From an uncultured Paracoccaceae bacterium (GTDB lineage Bacteria; Pseudomonadota; Alphaproteobacteria; Rhodobacterales; Rhodobacteraceae): a DNA stretch of 10,561 nucleotides. Within the stretch, counting starts at the first letter, position 1. Each line of letters opens with the position of its first letter. Below the pieces are notes generated by a model, which did no database searches, had not been told where the DNA came from, and saw only the letters and a list, made by a program, of their open reading frames with translations. Both the position numbers and the translations under genes were made by a program. The stretch lies in contig CAKZNY010000023.1 of NCBI GenBank assembly GCA_937132145.1, forward strand, positions 1 to 10,561. The letters run 5' to 3'. Positions 1 through 5,863 of the stretch are shown one piece after another.

Positions 1-551
1 CCGCGACAGCTCTTCTTCTTCCAGATAGCGCACTCGACCCTGTGGTTCTTTTAGCTTTAGTACTTTCCGCATGGGATTACGCTCGATCCAGCCATATTGC
101 CATATTGCATCACGGCAACATGGAGAGCGTGCCCCAAAGCCGCGTGGTATCGGTTAATCGTTGCGTTCGAAACTGGCTTGCCATATCGCGTTTTCTGCTC
201 TGCAATAATTGAACGAGCCTGAAGTATCCGATTTGTAGTCAATGCATAAAGTCTGACATCGCCGAGCAATTCCTTCCAGCGGATAAGTTGCTGCTTTTGC
301 ACATTACCGGATTTCTTTTGCGGGATTACTTCTTTGATGTATCGATCAATAAGTTGCCCAACCGTGATTTTTCGAGTCTCGTTCGAGATGAATAGCGAGC
401 CATTATCAATCTTGGCTTCAATTGCTGTGGCCCAAGTTTCCACATCTTTCTTACGCCCAAATGTTTGAGTTTGGGTATCATAACCGCGACGTCGAATAAC
501 CGCCTTCCAACGTACACCCTTTTTTCCTGGAACTTTTTGAAAACTTGCCAA
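1..551 (-). pseudogene. Tyrosine-recombinase integrase, N-terminal part, frameshifted and cut by the window edge
   Basis: The first 151 residues read as the front of a phage/island integrase: an N-terminal arm-type DNA-binding region (about 1-60, with RWKAVIRRRGYDTQTQTF) and a SAM-like core-binding domain (about 62-150, TVGQLIDRY to ALHVAV). After MQY-G the frame is lost: an 8-bp tandem duplication at 92-107 makes the ribosome read 13 unrelated residues to a TAA at 57-59. Removing one copy restores an open frame to base 1, reading GWIERNPMRKV, LKLKEPQGRV and RYLEEEELSR. This is the usual linker and start of the catalytic domain, whose Arg-His-Tyr residues lie outside the window. The start is TTG at 549-551, with GAGGA 11 nt upstream and an in-frame TAG two codons before it, so no longer start is possible. 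It lies just downstream of a tRNA gene and reads away from it, which suggests an island or prophage integrase. It is probably inactive as it stands; the truncated product would lack all catalytic residues. Confidence 0.85.
91..108. repeat. 8-bp tandem duplication inside the integrase gene
   Basis: On the plus strand CCATATTG occurs twice in direct succession at 92-99 and 100-107, and the period-8 match extends one base on each side. Because 8 is not a multiple of 3, the second copy shifts the integrase frame. The reading frames before and after fit together exactly when one copy is removed. Confidence 0.9.
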
Positions 552-614
552 GCGCTAGTTGATCCTCATTGATTCCCATCATCTATCACTGTGTATCGCA
601 TATTATGCTGGTTG

Positions 615-638
615 TTGCACTAAATTTGCACCAAATTT
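615..638. repeat. Tandem 13-bp direct repeats between integrase and tRNA (possible arm-type sites)
   Basis: On the minus strand AAATTTGGTGCAA (626-638) and AAATTTAGTGCAA (615-627) overlap by 2 bp, giving an 11-bp period (about one helical turn) with one mismatch in 13. A perfect 11-bp palindrome, GCATATTATGC, lies nearby at 598-608. The position between the tRNA 3' end and the integrase start fits arm-type integrase or excisionase binding sites, or an operator for the integrase promoter. The repeat is seen; the function is inferred from location only. Confidence 0.4.
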
Positions 639-689
639 AGCCATAAAGAATTTCAATAATGCGTATATTGTTGTTATTTATGAGTTTTT

Positions 690-716
690 TGGTGACCCCT
701 ACAGGACTCGAACCTG
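690..716 (-). other. Putative attachment-site half (tRNA-Arg 3' end)
   Basis: The T-arm, the 3' acceptor strand and the encoded CCA of tRNA-Arg(UCU) directly face an integrase gene and AT-rich DNA. Integrases of this type commonly recombine within the 3' half of a tRNA gene, leaving it intact. The second copy of this segment, which would prove the site, must lie left of the window and is not visible. The exact limits are unknown. Confidence 0.35.
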
Positions 717-766
717 TAACCTGCTGATTAGAAGTCAGCTGCTCTATCCAGTTGAGCTAAGGGGCC
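690..766 (-). tRNA. tRNA-Arg, anticodon UCU
   Basis: The minus strand folds as a complete cloverleaf of 77 nt including an encoded CCA (690-692). The acceptor stem pairs GGCCCCU with AGGGGUC (one G-U), with discriminator A at 693. The D-arm contains AGCUCAACUGGAUAGAGC. The anticodon stem is GCUGA/UCAGC around the loop CUUCUAA, putting anticodon UCU at 730-732 for decoding AGA. The T-arm is ACAGG/CCUGU with a UUCGAGU loop. A weak promoter-like pair (TTGCTG, 18 nt, TAATAC) lies just upstream at about 775-804 on the same strand. The gene appears intact, as expected when an island integrates at its 3' end. AGA is a rare codon in this kind of genome, and such minor arginine tRNA genes are common island targets. 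Confidence 0.97.
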
Positions 767-924
767 GTTGGGTTGTATTAATCGGAATATCCTCACCGCA
801 GCAACACCTAATGCCACGGGCGCACGCATCTTTTGCCGCTAACGTTCGTGATTAACTCAGGGTTAACACTTGACCCGTAGCTGTCGGCGGGTTTCACTCT
901 CGTCAAATTTTTCAGGAGCCAACT

Positions 925-2049
925 ATGCATCAACCCGTCATTTCAGGTACCGGCGTTTTCACCCCGCCCAATGTTATCACCAATGACGAACTGGTTGTGG
1001 CCTTCAACGCCTACGCTGATATTTTCAACGCTGAAAATGCCGATGCGATTGCGGCTGGTGATGCCTCTGAAATGGCGCACTCCAGTTCCGATTTCATCGT
1101 AGCGGCCAGTGGCATTCATCAACGCTTTGTGTTGAATAAATCCGGCATTCTGGACCCTGAAGTAATGCACCCGATATTGCGGCAACGCACTGATGACGAA
1201 CCCGGTGTGATGGCCGAAATGGCTGTGGATGCCTGCAACAAAGCGCTGGCGCAAGCGGGCAAGACAGCGGCGGATGTGGATGCGGTCATCGTTGCGGCCT
1301 CCAACATTGAGCGCGCTTATCCGGCCGTTGCGATCGAGGTTCAGGATTTGTTAGGGATTAACGGTTTCGGCTTCGATATGAACGTCGCGTGTTCCTCTGC
1401 CACGTTCGGCATTCAGGCGGCCAGCGACATGATCCGTTCCGGCTCGGCGCGTTCCATTTTGGTCGTGAACCCCGAGATTTGCTCGGGCCATCTGGAATGG
1501 CGCGACCGTGATTGCCACTTCATTTTCGGTGACGTGTGCACCGCGACGTTGATCGAGCGGAAAGACGACGCAACGGGCGCATATTTCGAAGTTGTCTCGA
1601 CCAAATGCCTGACCAAATTTTCCAATAATATACGCAATAACAACGGCTTCCTGCGACGCTCCCGACCGGACGGGGTGGCGGATCGACGCGATATGCAGTT
1701 CATGCAAAACGGGCGCAAAGTGTTTAAGGAAGTGTTACCGATTGTGGCGAAACACATTCTTGACCATCTGGAATCCGAAAACGTCAGCCCCGACCAGTTG
1801 AAACGCCTTTGGCTTCACCAAGCCAACAAAGCCATGAACGATTTCATCGGGCGCAAGGTGTTGGGCCGCGTTCCTGAACCGGATGAGCAGCCGAATATTT
1901 TGCAAAACTATGCCAACACATCGTCTGCCGGTTCGATCATCGTGTTTTCACAGAATTCTGATGATATCGAGGACGGCGAACTGGGCTTGATTTGCTCGTT
2001 CGGGGCGGGGTATTCCGTGGGTTCAATCCTGCTGAAACGGTCCTGCTAA
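925..2049 (+). CDS. 3-oxoacyl-ACP synthase III family protein (FabH-like)
   Basis: A thiolase-fold condensing enzyme of 374 residues. The FabH-type triad is complete: Cys156 in NVACSSATFG, His298 in LHQAN and Asn331 in YANTSSAG. A glycine-rich C-terminal motif, SFGAGYSVGSILL (358-370), ends the fold. The family condenses an acyl-CoA or acyl-thioester with malonyl-ACP in the cytoplasm. At 374 residues it is longer than housekeeping FabH (about 317), with extra sequence around residues 25-60 and 315-330. It is therefore probably a paralogue with its own acyl substrate, not the primary fatty-acid initiation enzyme; that substrate cannot be read from sequence. The start is well set by AGGAG at 914-918, 6 nt before ATG. 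A TTGACC box at 870-875 may be the -35 of its promoter. tdk follows after 3 bp. Confidence 0.9.
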   Translation: MHQPVISGTGVFTPPNVITNDELVVAFNAYADIFNAENADAIAAGDASEMAHSSSDFIVAASGIHQRFVLNKSGILDPEVMHPILRQRTDDEPGVMAEMAVDACNKALAQAGKTAADVDAVIVAASNIERAYPAVAIEVQDLLGINGFGFDMNVACSSATFGIQAASDMIRSGSARSILVVNPEICSGHLEWRDRDCHFIFGDVCTATLIERKDDATGAYFEVVSTKCLTKFSNNIRNNNGFLRRSRPDGVADRRDMQFMQNGRKVFKEVLPIVAKHILDHLESENVSPDQLKRLWLHQANKAMNDFIGRKVLGRVPEPDEQPNILQNYANTSSAGSIIVFSQNSDDIEDGELGLICSFGAGYSVGSILLKRSC

Positions 2050-2052
2050 ACG

Positions 2053-2631
2053 ATGGCTAAACTATATTTTAACTATTCCACGATGAACGCGGGTAAAAGC
2101 ACGATTCTTTTGCAAGCGGCGCATAATTACCGCGAGCGCGGGATGGACACGTATCTTCTGACCGCCCGTCTTGACGACCGTGTCGGGCAAGGCCAGATCG
2201 GCAGTCGCATTGGCATCTCGGCGGATGCGGATATGTTTGATACCAACAGCAATCTTTTCGAAATGGTCGAGGCGCGGCGCGCCAAAAACCCCTTTGTTTG
2301 CATCCTGATTGACGAGGCCCAATTCCTTAGCGAGGACCAAGTCTGGCAATTGGCCCGTATCGTGGATGACCTGAAAATCCCTGTGATGGCCTACGGTCTG
2401 CGCGTCGATTTCCTTGGCAAATTGTTCCCCGGATCAGCGGCATTGCTGGCCCTTGCCGATGAAATGCGCGAAATCCGCACCATCTGCCATTGCGGCAAGA
2501 AGGCCACGATGGTGGTGCGCCAAGATCAGGACGGCAATGCGTTAACGGCTGGTGAACAAGTCCAGATCGGTGGCAACGAGACCTACGTCAGCCTGTGTCG
2601 TCGTCATTGGCGCGAGGCGGTTAACCAGTAA
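2053..2631 (+). CDS. tdk: Thymidine kinase (type II, TK1-like)
   Basis: Phosphorylates thymidine to dTMP with ATP, the salvage route to dTTP in the cytoplasm. The 192-residue length is typical. Visible motifs are the P-loop STMNAGKST (9-17) and the Walker B/active-site DEAQFL (87-92), where Glu88 is the expected catalytic base. The zinc-ribbon ligands are C145 and C147 in ICHCGKK and C182/H185 in CRRHW. The lasso loop, with IGGNETYVS at 172-180, contacts the thymidine base. The start codon is 3 bp after the stop of the upstream synthase gene and has no clear Shine-Dalgarno of its own, so translation is probably coupled. The stop (2629-2631) directly abuts the stop of csaA on the other strand, with no room for an intrinsic terminator. 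Confidence 0.96.
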   Translation: MAKLYFNYSTMNAGKSTILLQAAHNYRERGMDTYLLTARLDDRVGQGQIGSRIGISADADMFDTNSNLFEMVEARRAKNPFVCILIDEAQFLSEDQVWQLARIVDDLKIPVMAYGLRVDFLGKLFPGSAALLALADEMREIRTICHCGKKATMVVRQDQDGNALTAGEQVQIGGNETYVSLCRRHWREAVNQ

Positions 2632-2970
2632 TTAATGCATCCGCCCACCCACCGGCACGTCCTGATCAGGGGCCAGCAGAACGATCCCGCCGTCCGCGTC
2701 CGGCACTCCCAACACCAGAAATTCGGACATGAATTTACCGATTTGACGCGATGGAAAATTGATAACCCCCACCACCATCCGCCCGACCAGCTCCTCGGGT
2801 GTGTAATGCGCCGTGATCTGGGCGGCCGTTTTCTTCTCGCCAATCTCCGCGCCGAAATCGACCCACAGCTTGATCGAGGGGTTACGCGCCTCGGGGTAAG
2901 GTTCCGCGCGCAGAACGCGCCCGACACGGATGTCGGTTTTCAGAAATGTATCAAAATCCAAGTCAGCCAT
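2632..2970 (-). CDS. csaA: tRNA-binding protein, CsaA family
   Basis: A 112-residue, single-domain OB-fold protein of the CsaA type, related to the tRNA-binding domain of MetRS-beta and Arc1p. Diagnostic stretches are DIRVGRV (13-19), EARNPSIKLWVDFG (27-40), KKTAAQIT (47-54) and NFPSRQIGKFMSEFLVLG (71-88). In Bacillus the protein was described as a dimeric secretion chaperone that also binds tRNA; the role in alphaproteobacteria is not settled. I chose the ATG at 2968-2970 over an upstream in-frame ATG at 3018. A strong GGAGGG sits 4 nt before it, family homology begins here, and the longer start would lie in the proC terminator hairpin. That terminator separates it from proC, so it either has its own promoter or depends on readthrough. 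It converges on tdk with abutting stops. Confidence 0.93.
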   Translation of the reverse strand: MADLDFDTFLKTDIRVGRVLRAEPYPEARNPSIKLWVDFGAEIGEKKTAAQITAHYTPEELVGRMVVGVINFPSRQIGKFMSEFLVLGVPDADGGIVLLAPDQDVPVGGRMH

Positions 2971-2991
2971 AATGCCCTCCGTTCGCGCAAT

Positions 2992-3025
2992 AAAAAACCG
3001 CCCACCCCGAAAGGGCAAGTGGTTT
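2992..3025 (-). terminator. Intrinsic terminator downstream of proC
   Basis: On the minus strand a hairpin pairs AACCACTTGCCC with GGGGTGGGCGGTT (about 2996-3024; one A-C mismatch and three G-U pairs around a short loop) and runs into TTTTTT at 2992-2997. It lies 31 bp beyond the proC stop and about 20 bp before the csaA start, so it should uncouple csaA from proC. Confidence 0.7.
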
Positions 3026-3055
3026 GTTCATCTGGATTTGTCGAATTTAGGCAGT

Positions 3056-3877
3056 TTACCCGCGCAATTCACGACTCCGGTCAGCCGCCGCCTTCACAGC
3101 CTCGCGTAATAACGCCGGAAATCCACGGTCCTCGTCCATCAAAACGCCCAACGCCGCTGCCGTCGTTCCACCCGGACTGGTCACGTTAACCCGCAACGTC
3201 GCGGGGTCTTCGGCCGCGCGTTCCGCCAACTCGCCAGCGCCGCCAACCGTGGCCTTTGCCAGACGCATCGCCATATCGGCAGGTAACCCCTCGGCCACGC
3301 CCGCCGCTGCCAGCGTTTCGATCAGGTGGAAAACATACGCAGGGCCAGAACCGGAAACAGCCGTAACCGCATCCATCTGATCCTCGTTATCCAGCTGCAC
3401 GGTCTGCCCGACGGCTTGCAGCAAACCCTCCGCCATCGTCATTGCCGCATCATCAATCAACGCGTTCCCGATCAACGCCGTAATCCCCCGCCCAACAGCC
3501 GCAGGTGTGTTGGGCATGGCGCGGATTATTGGTGTCTGTGCCCCCAAAACATCGCTGAGTTTAGAAATCGGCGTGCCCGCTGCTATCGACAAAAACACCG
3601 TCGCGCCATTCCCGAGCGCCGCAATTTGCGGCAAAGCCTCGCCCATCATTTGCGGTTTCACGGCCAGAATGCAGATCGCGGGTGCGGTCGGTAAATCCAC
3701 ATTCACCCGCAACCCCTCGGCTTGCAACTCGACCAAACGATCCGACGGATATGGGTCAATAATCGTCACCGACGCAGGTTTAATCCCGCTCGCCAGCCAG
3801 CCCTCAAGCATCGCCGTCCCCATTTTTCCGCACCCAAGCAGAACCAGACCGCGTTGGTTAATGACCTCAAATGACAT
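3056..3877 (-). CDS. proC: Pyrroline-5-carboxylate reductase
   Basis: Catalyses the last step of proline synthesis, reducing 1-pyrroline-5-carboxylate with NAD(P)H in the cytoplasm. The 273 residues match the family. The N-terminal Rossmann fold has LLGCGKMGTAM (13-23), then LAVKPQ (71-76) and IRAMPNTPAAVGRG (118-131). The C-terminal dimerisation and substrate domain carries AVSGSGPAYVF (173-183) and NVTSPGGTTAAAL (231-243), the family signature. The start ATG at 3875-3877 has AGGAG (minus strand of 3884-3888) 6 nt upstream. The YbjN-domain gene ends 16 bp upstream on the same strand, so the two are probably co-transcribed. An intrinsic terminator follows. Confidence 0.97.
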   Translation of the reverse strand: MSFEVINQRGLVLLGCGKMGTAMLEGWLASGIKPASVTIIDPYPSDRLVELQAEGLRVNVDLPTAPAICILAVKPQMMGEALPQIAALGNGATVFLSIAAGTPISKLSDVLGAQTPIIRAMPNTPAAVGRGITALIGNALIDDAAMTMAEGLLQAVGQTVQLDNEDQMDAVTAVSGSGPAYVFHLIETLAAAGVAEGLPADMAMRLAKATVGGAGELAERAAEDPATLRVNVTSPGGTTAAALGVLMDEDRGFPALLREAVKAAADRSRELRG

Positions 3878-3893
3878 CGAATTCTCCTGCTAT

Positions 3894-4391
3894 TTACGCG
3901 CGCCCGTAGGCCTTTTCCATCGCGACCAGCATTGCCTCTTTCGGCGAGCTGTCACCCCAGCAGACCAGTTGAAACGCCGGATAAAACCGCTCGCATGCAG
4001 CAACAGCGGCACCAACAATATCCTCGATCTGGGCGGCAGAGGCCGTCGCACCACCGGTCAAATTCAGACCATACCGATAGACCATCATCGACTGCTCGCG
4101 CCACAGGCTGAACGCACCGGACCAGCTTTTGTCGTTGGCCCCGTTCAACACATCATAGAGCGCAGGCAGCCGGTCTTCGGGCGGGTCCATATCAAACGTA
4201 CAGATCATCCGCAGGGTTTCGTCATGCGGATGCCACGCCAGTGACAGGGCATAATTCGCCCATGCCCCGTCGATGATCACCGCAATCTGGTTGTCCTCGA
4301 TCCGGTCAAAATCCCACGCATGAAACTGCGCCAGATGTTCGACAATATCAATCGGATGGAAATCGTCCGTGGTTATTTCTTCTACATTCAT
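3894..4391 (-). CDS. YbjN domain-containing protein
   Basis: A 165-residue soluble protein of the YbjN family, whose fold resembles type III secretion chaperones. Family-like features are the acidic start MNVEEITTDDF followed by IDIVEHLAQFHAWDFDR (14-30) and a central beta-rich part with LRMICTFDMDPPEDRLPALY (60-79). The helical C-terminal half includes LWREQSMMVYRYGL (96-109) and ACERFYPAFQLVCWGDSSP (132-150). There are no membrane segments or catalytic motifs. In E. coli, YbjN has been linked to stress and motility phenotypes, but the molecular function is unknown. The start is ATG 4389-4391, with AGGGG 7 nt upstream; an in-frame start at 4502 would add 37 residues without family character. 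Upstream lie a weak promoter candidate and an inverted repeat. proC follows after 16 bp. Confidence 0.88.
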   Translation of the reverse strand: MNVEEITTDDFHPIDIVEHLAQFHAWDFDRIEDNQIAVIIDGAWANYALSLAWHPHDETLRMICTFDMDPPEDRLPALYDVLNGANDKSWSGAFSLWREQSMMVYRYGLNLTGGATASAAQIEDIVGAAVAACERFYPAFQLVCWGDSSPKEAMLVAMEKAYGRA

Positions 4392-4441
4392 ATCGCACCC
4401 CTTGCGGCCCTTCGGGAAAAACCCGCTAATAATAGGCCCTA

Positions 4442-4470
4442 ATACTACTGGTCGCGGATATTGCCGCCAA
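4442..4470 (-). promoter_or_regulatory. Candidate promoter of the YbjN gene
   Basis: On the minus strand TTGGCG (4465-4470), a 17-nt spacer and TAGTAT (4442-4447) resemble a sigma-70 promoter, matching 3/6 and 4/6 of consensus. Its -35 box touches a 17-bp inverted repeat at 4470-4486. This is weak evidence based on pattern only. Confidence 0.25.
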
Positions 4471-4486
4471 CCATACGATATATGGT
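4470..4486. repeat. Inverted repeat upstream of the YbjN gene
   Basis: ACCATA and TATGGT form perfect 6-bp arms around a 5-bp centre. The repeat adjoins the candidate -35 box of the YbjN gene, where a dimeric regulator could bind. The structure is seen; the role is inferred. Confidence 0.35.
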
Positions 4487-4524
4487 GTCTGTAATGCGGC
4501 ATTTAGTAAAGAAGAATTTTTCAG

Positions 4525-4533
4525 TTATCCACA
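4525..4533 (+). promoter_or_regulatory. Single DnaA-box-like 9-mer
   Basis: TTATCCACA matches the consensus DnaA box exactly. It lies alone between ubiK and the YbjN gene, next to the T-tract of the ubiK terminator. No cluster, AT-rich unwinding element or origin genes are present, so it is not an origin; it may be chance or an isolated DnaA-binding site. Confidence 0.25.
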
Positions 4534-4566
4534 ACAAAACCGCCCGAATCTTGCGATTCAAGGCGG
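4533..4566 (-). terminator. Intrinsic terminator downstream of ubiK
   Basis: Read on the minus strand, CCGCC-TT-GAATC pairs with GATTC-G-GGCGG around a GCAA loop (4540-4566), with one bulge and one G-U pair, followed by TTTTGTTG. The hairpin starts 24 bp past the ubiK stop. A small perfect inverted repeat, CCTGA-ATA-TCAGG (4574-4586), lies between stop and hairpin. Confidence 0.8.
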
Positions 4567-4590
4567 CTTCAATCCTGAATATCAGGGGAA

Positions 4591-4872
4591 TTACTTCTTG
4601 GCGGTCTTAGGCTTGGCGCGTGGCTTGGGTTTAGGCTTCGCCTCCAAGGCCTCGATTCGCGCCAACAGCGTTGCATTTTCTTCGCGGGCCTTGGTCGCCA
4701 TTTCGCGCACAGCATCGAATTCGTCACGCGAAACGAAATCGCGATCCGCCATCCAGCGGTCAATCATCGACTTCATGGCGGTCTCCGCCTCGTCCTTTGC
4801 ACCCTGCGCCACACCCATGGCGTTGGTCATCAATTGGGACATGTCGTCAAAAATACGGTTCCGGCTTTGCAT
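4591..4872 (-). CDS. ubiK: Ubiquinone biosynthesis accessory factor UbiK (BMFP family)
   Basis: A 93-residue protein of the BMFP/UbiK family. In enterobacteria UbiK is an accessory factor that works with UbiJ in the soluble complex for aerobic ubiquinone synthesis. Members also bind membranes and trimerise. The sequence shows the family pattern: an N-terminal amphipathic part (NRIFDDMSQLMTNAMGVAQG, 5-24), a linker with MADRDFVSRDEFDAVREM (41-58) and a coiled coil (about 49-78, EFDAVR to ARIEALEAK). The tail (79-93) is made of Lys-Pro repeats and is strongly basic. The start has AAGGAG 6 nt upstream (minus strand of about 4879-4884). It is divergent from lgt across 115 bp and followed by its own terminator, so it is probably monocistronic. 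Confidence 0.88.
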   Translation of the reverse strand: MQSRNRIFDDMSQLMTNAMGVAQGAKDEAETAMKSMIDRWMADRDFVSRDEFDAVREMATKAREENATLLARIEALEAKPKPKPRAKPKTAKK

Positions 4873-4937
4873 AGCGCTCTCCTTCGTTGCTACTTTTCAC
4901 AATATGGGCCTTCACAAAGGCTTTGCCAAGCACCACC

Positions 4938-4966
4938 TTGACTTTATGCGCCCCCGTGGGGATTCT
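4938..4966 (+). promoter_or_regulatory. Candidate lgt operon promoter
   Basis: TTGACT (4938-4943), a 17-nt spacer and GATTCT (4961-4966) lie in the ubiK-lgt divergent gap, 21 bp before the lgt start codon. The -35 match is good (5/6), the -10 weak (3/6), and the leader would be only about 15 nt. Confidence 0.35.
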
Positions 4967-4987
4967 GCGCCCAACACGGAGGTTTTC

Positions 4988-5863
4988 ATGCTATTAGCCC
5001 TGCCATTCCCGAACATCGATCCCGAAATTTTCGCGATCGACCTTTTCGGCTTCAACTTCGCCCTGCGCTGGTATTCGCTGGCCTATATCGGCGGATTAAT
5101 AATCGGCTGGCGAGTAATCGTTCGATTGATGAAAAACGCGTCCCTCTGGAAAGACGCCGCCCCCATGTCCCCCGGCAAAGCCGAAGACCTTCTTACATGG
5201 CTGATCATCGGCGTGGTTCTGGGCGGGCGACTTGGCTTCGTGCTGTTCTACCAACCCGCATACTTCCTATCCAACCCCGGCGATATCCTTAAAGTCTGGC
5301 AAGGCGGCATGTCCTTCCACGGCGGGTTCGCAGGTGTGATCGTGGCAACGATCCTATATTCATGGCGCCAAAAACTGCCCTTATGGTCCGTCGCCGACGC
5401 CATCGCTGTCGCGGCTCCCATCGGCCTGTTTTTTGGTCGCATCGCAAACTTCATCATGCCCGAACTTTGGGGCCGCCCCACAACCGTGCCTTGGGGGGTC
5501 GAGTTTCCGGGGGTCTCATGCCCCGACACATGGCTGCTGGCCTGCACCCGCCACCCCAGCCAATTATATGAGGCCGGACTAGAGGGCATTCTGCTTGGCC
5601 TCATCATCCTATTGCTCGTCACTCGTTACCGTGCCTTACACTTCCCCGGCATGATAACCGGCGTGTTTGCCCTAGGCTACGGGTTGGCACGGATGTTTGT
5701 TGAACTGTTCCGTCAGGCAGACGCGCAATTTGTCTCGTTGGATAATCCGTTCGGTTATGTCATTACGCTCGGCAACGCTGGCCTAACCCAAGGCCAAATC
5801 CTTTCGCTACCGATGGTTTTCATCGGCATAGCCCTGATATTCTGGAGCCGTAGACAAAAATGA
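4988..5863 (+). CDS. lgt: Prolipoprotein diacylglyceryl transferase
   Basis: Transfers diacylglycerol from phosphatidylglycerol to the lipobox cysteine of prolipoproteins in the inner membrane, the first step of lipoprotein maturation. The 291 residues hold about seven hydrophobic membrane segments. Family motifs are LRWYSLAYIGGLIIGW (26-41), GGMSFHGG (106-113, with the conserved His111) and the signature FFGRIANFIMPELWGRPT (148-165), in which Arg151 corresponds to an essential arginine. They continue with RHPSQLYEA (188-196) and GLARMFVELFRQAD (232-245). The frame is open far upstream, but ATG at 4988 is chosen: GGAGG (4978-4982) lies 5 nt before it, homology starts here, and upstream codons would run across ubiK. 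The stop overlaps the next start as ATGA, so it is translationally coupled to the methyltransferase gene. Confidence 0.96.
   Translation: MLLALPFPNIDPEIFAIDLFGFNFALRWYSLAYIGGLIIGWRVIVRLMKNASLWKDAAPMSPGKAEDLLTWLIIGVVLGGRLGFVLFYQPAYFLSNPGDILKVWQGGMSFHGGFAGVIVATILYSWRQKLPLWSVADAIAVAAPIGLFFGRIANFIMPELWGRPTTVPWGVEFPGVSCPDTWLLACTRHPSQLYEAGLEGILLGLIILLLVTRYRALHFPGMITGVFALGYGLARMFVELFRQADAQFVSLDNPFGYVITLGNAGLTQGQILSLPMVFIGIALIFWSRRQK

Noticed and set aside
57..110. Programmed ribosomal frameshift in the integrase
   Set aside because: The disruption is an exact tandem 8-bp duplication with no slippery heptamer or stimulatory structure evident, so mutation is the simpler explanation.
559..855. Plus-strand 98-residue open frame containing GDPYRTRTCNLLIRSQLLYP
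   Set aside because: It is the antisense translation of the tRNA-Arg gene, a well-known source of false small proteins.
2635..3189. Plus-strand 184-residue open frame
   Set aside because: Antisense to csaA and the end of proC, crossing the proC terminator; no protein character.
3507..4244. Plus-strand 245-residue open frame
   Set aside because: Antisense to proC and the YbjN gene, spans their junction, and has no recognisable motifs.
4392..4502. 37-residue N-terminal extension of the YbjN protein
   Set aside because: No ribosome site fits better than that of the inner ATG, and the extension contains the probable promoter region.
4525..4533. Replication origin
   Set aside because: Only one DnaA-box match, with no cluster, no AT-rich unwinding region and no dnaA, dnaN, repABC or parAB genes nearby.
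4598..4987. 130-residue N-terminal extension of lgt
   Set aside because: The extension is antisense to ubiK; the true start at 4988 has a good ribosome site and matches the family start.
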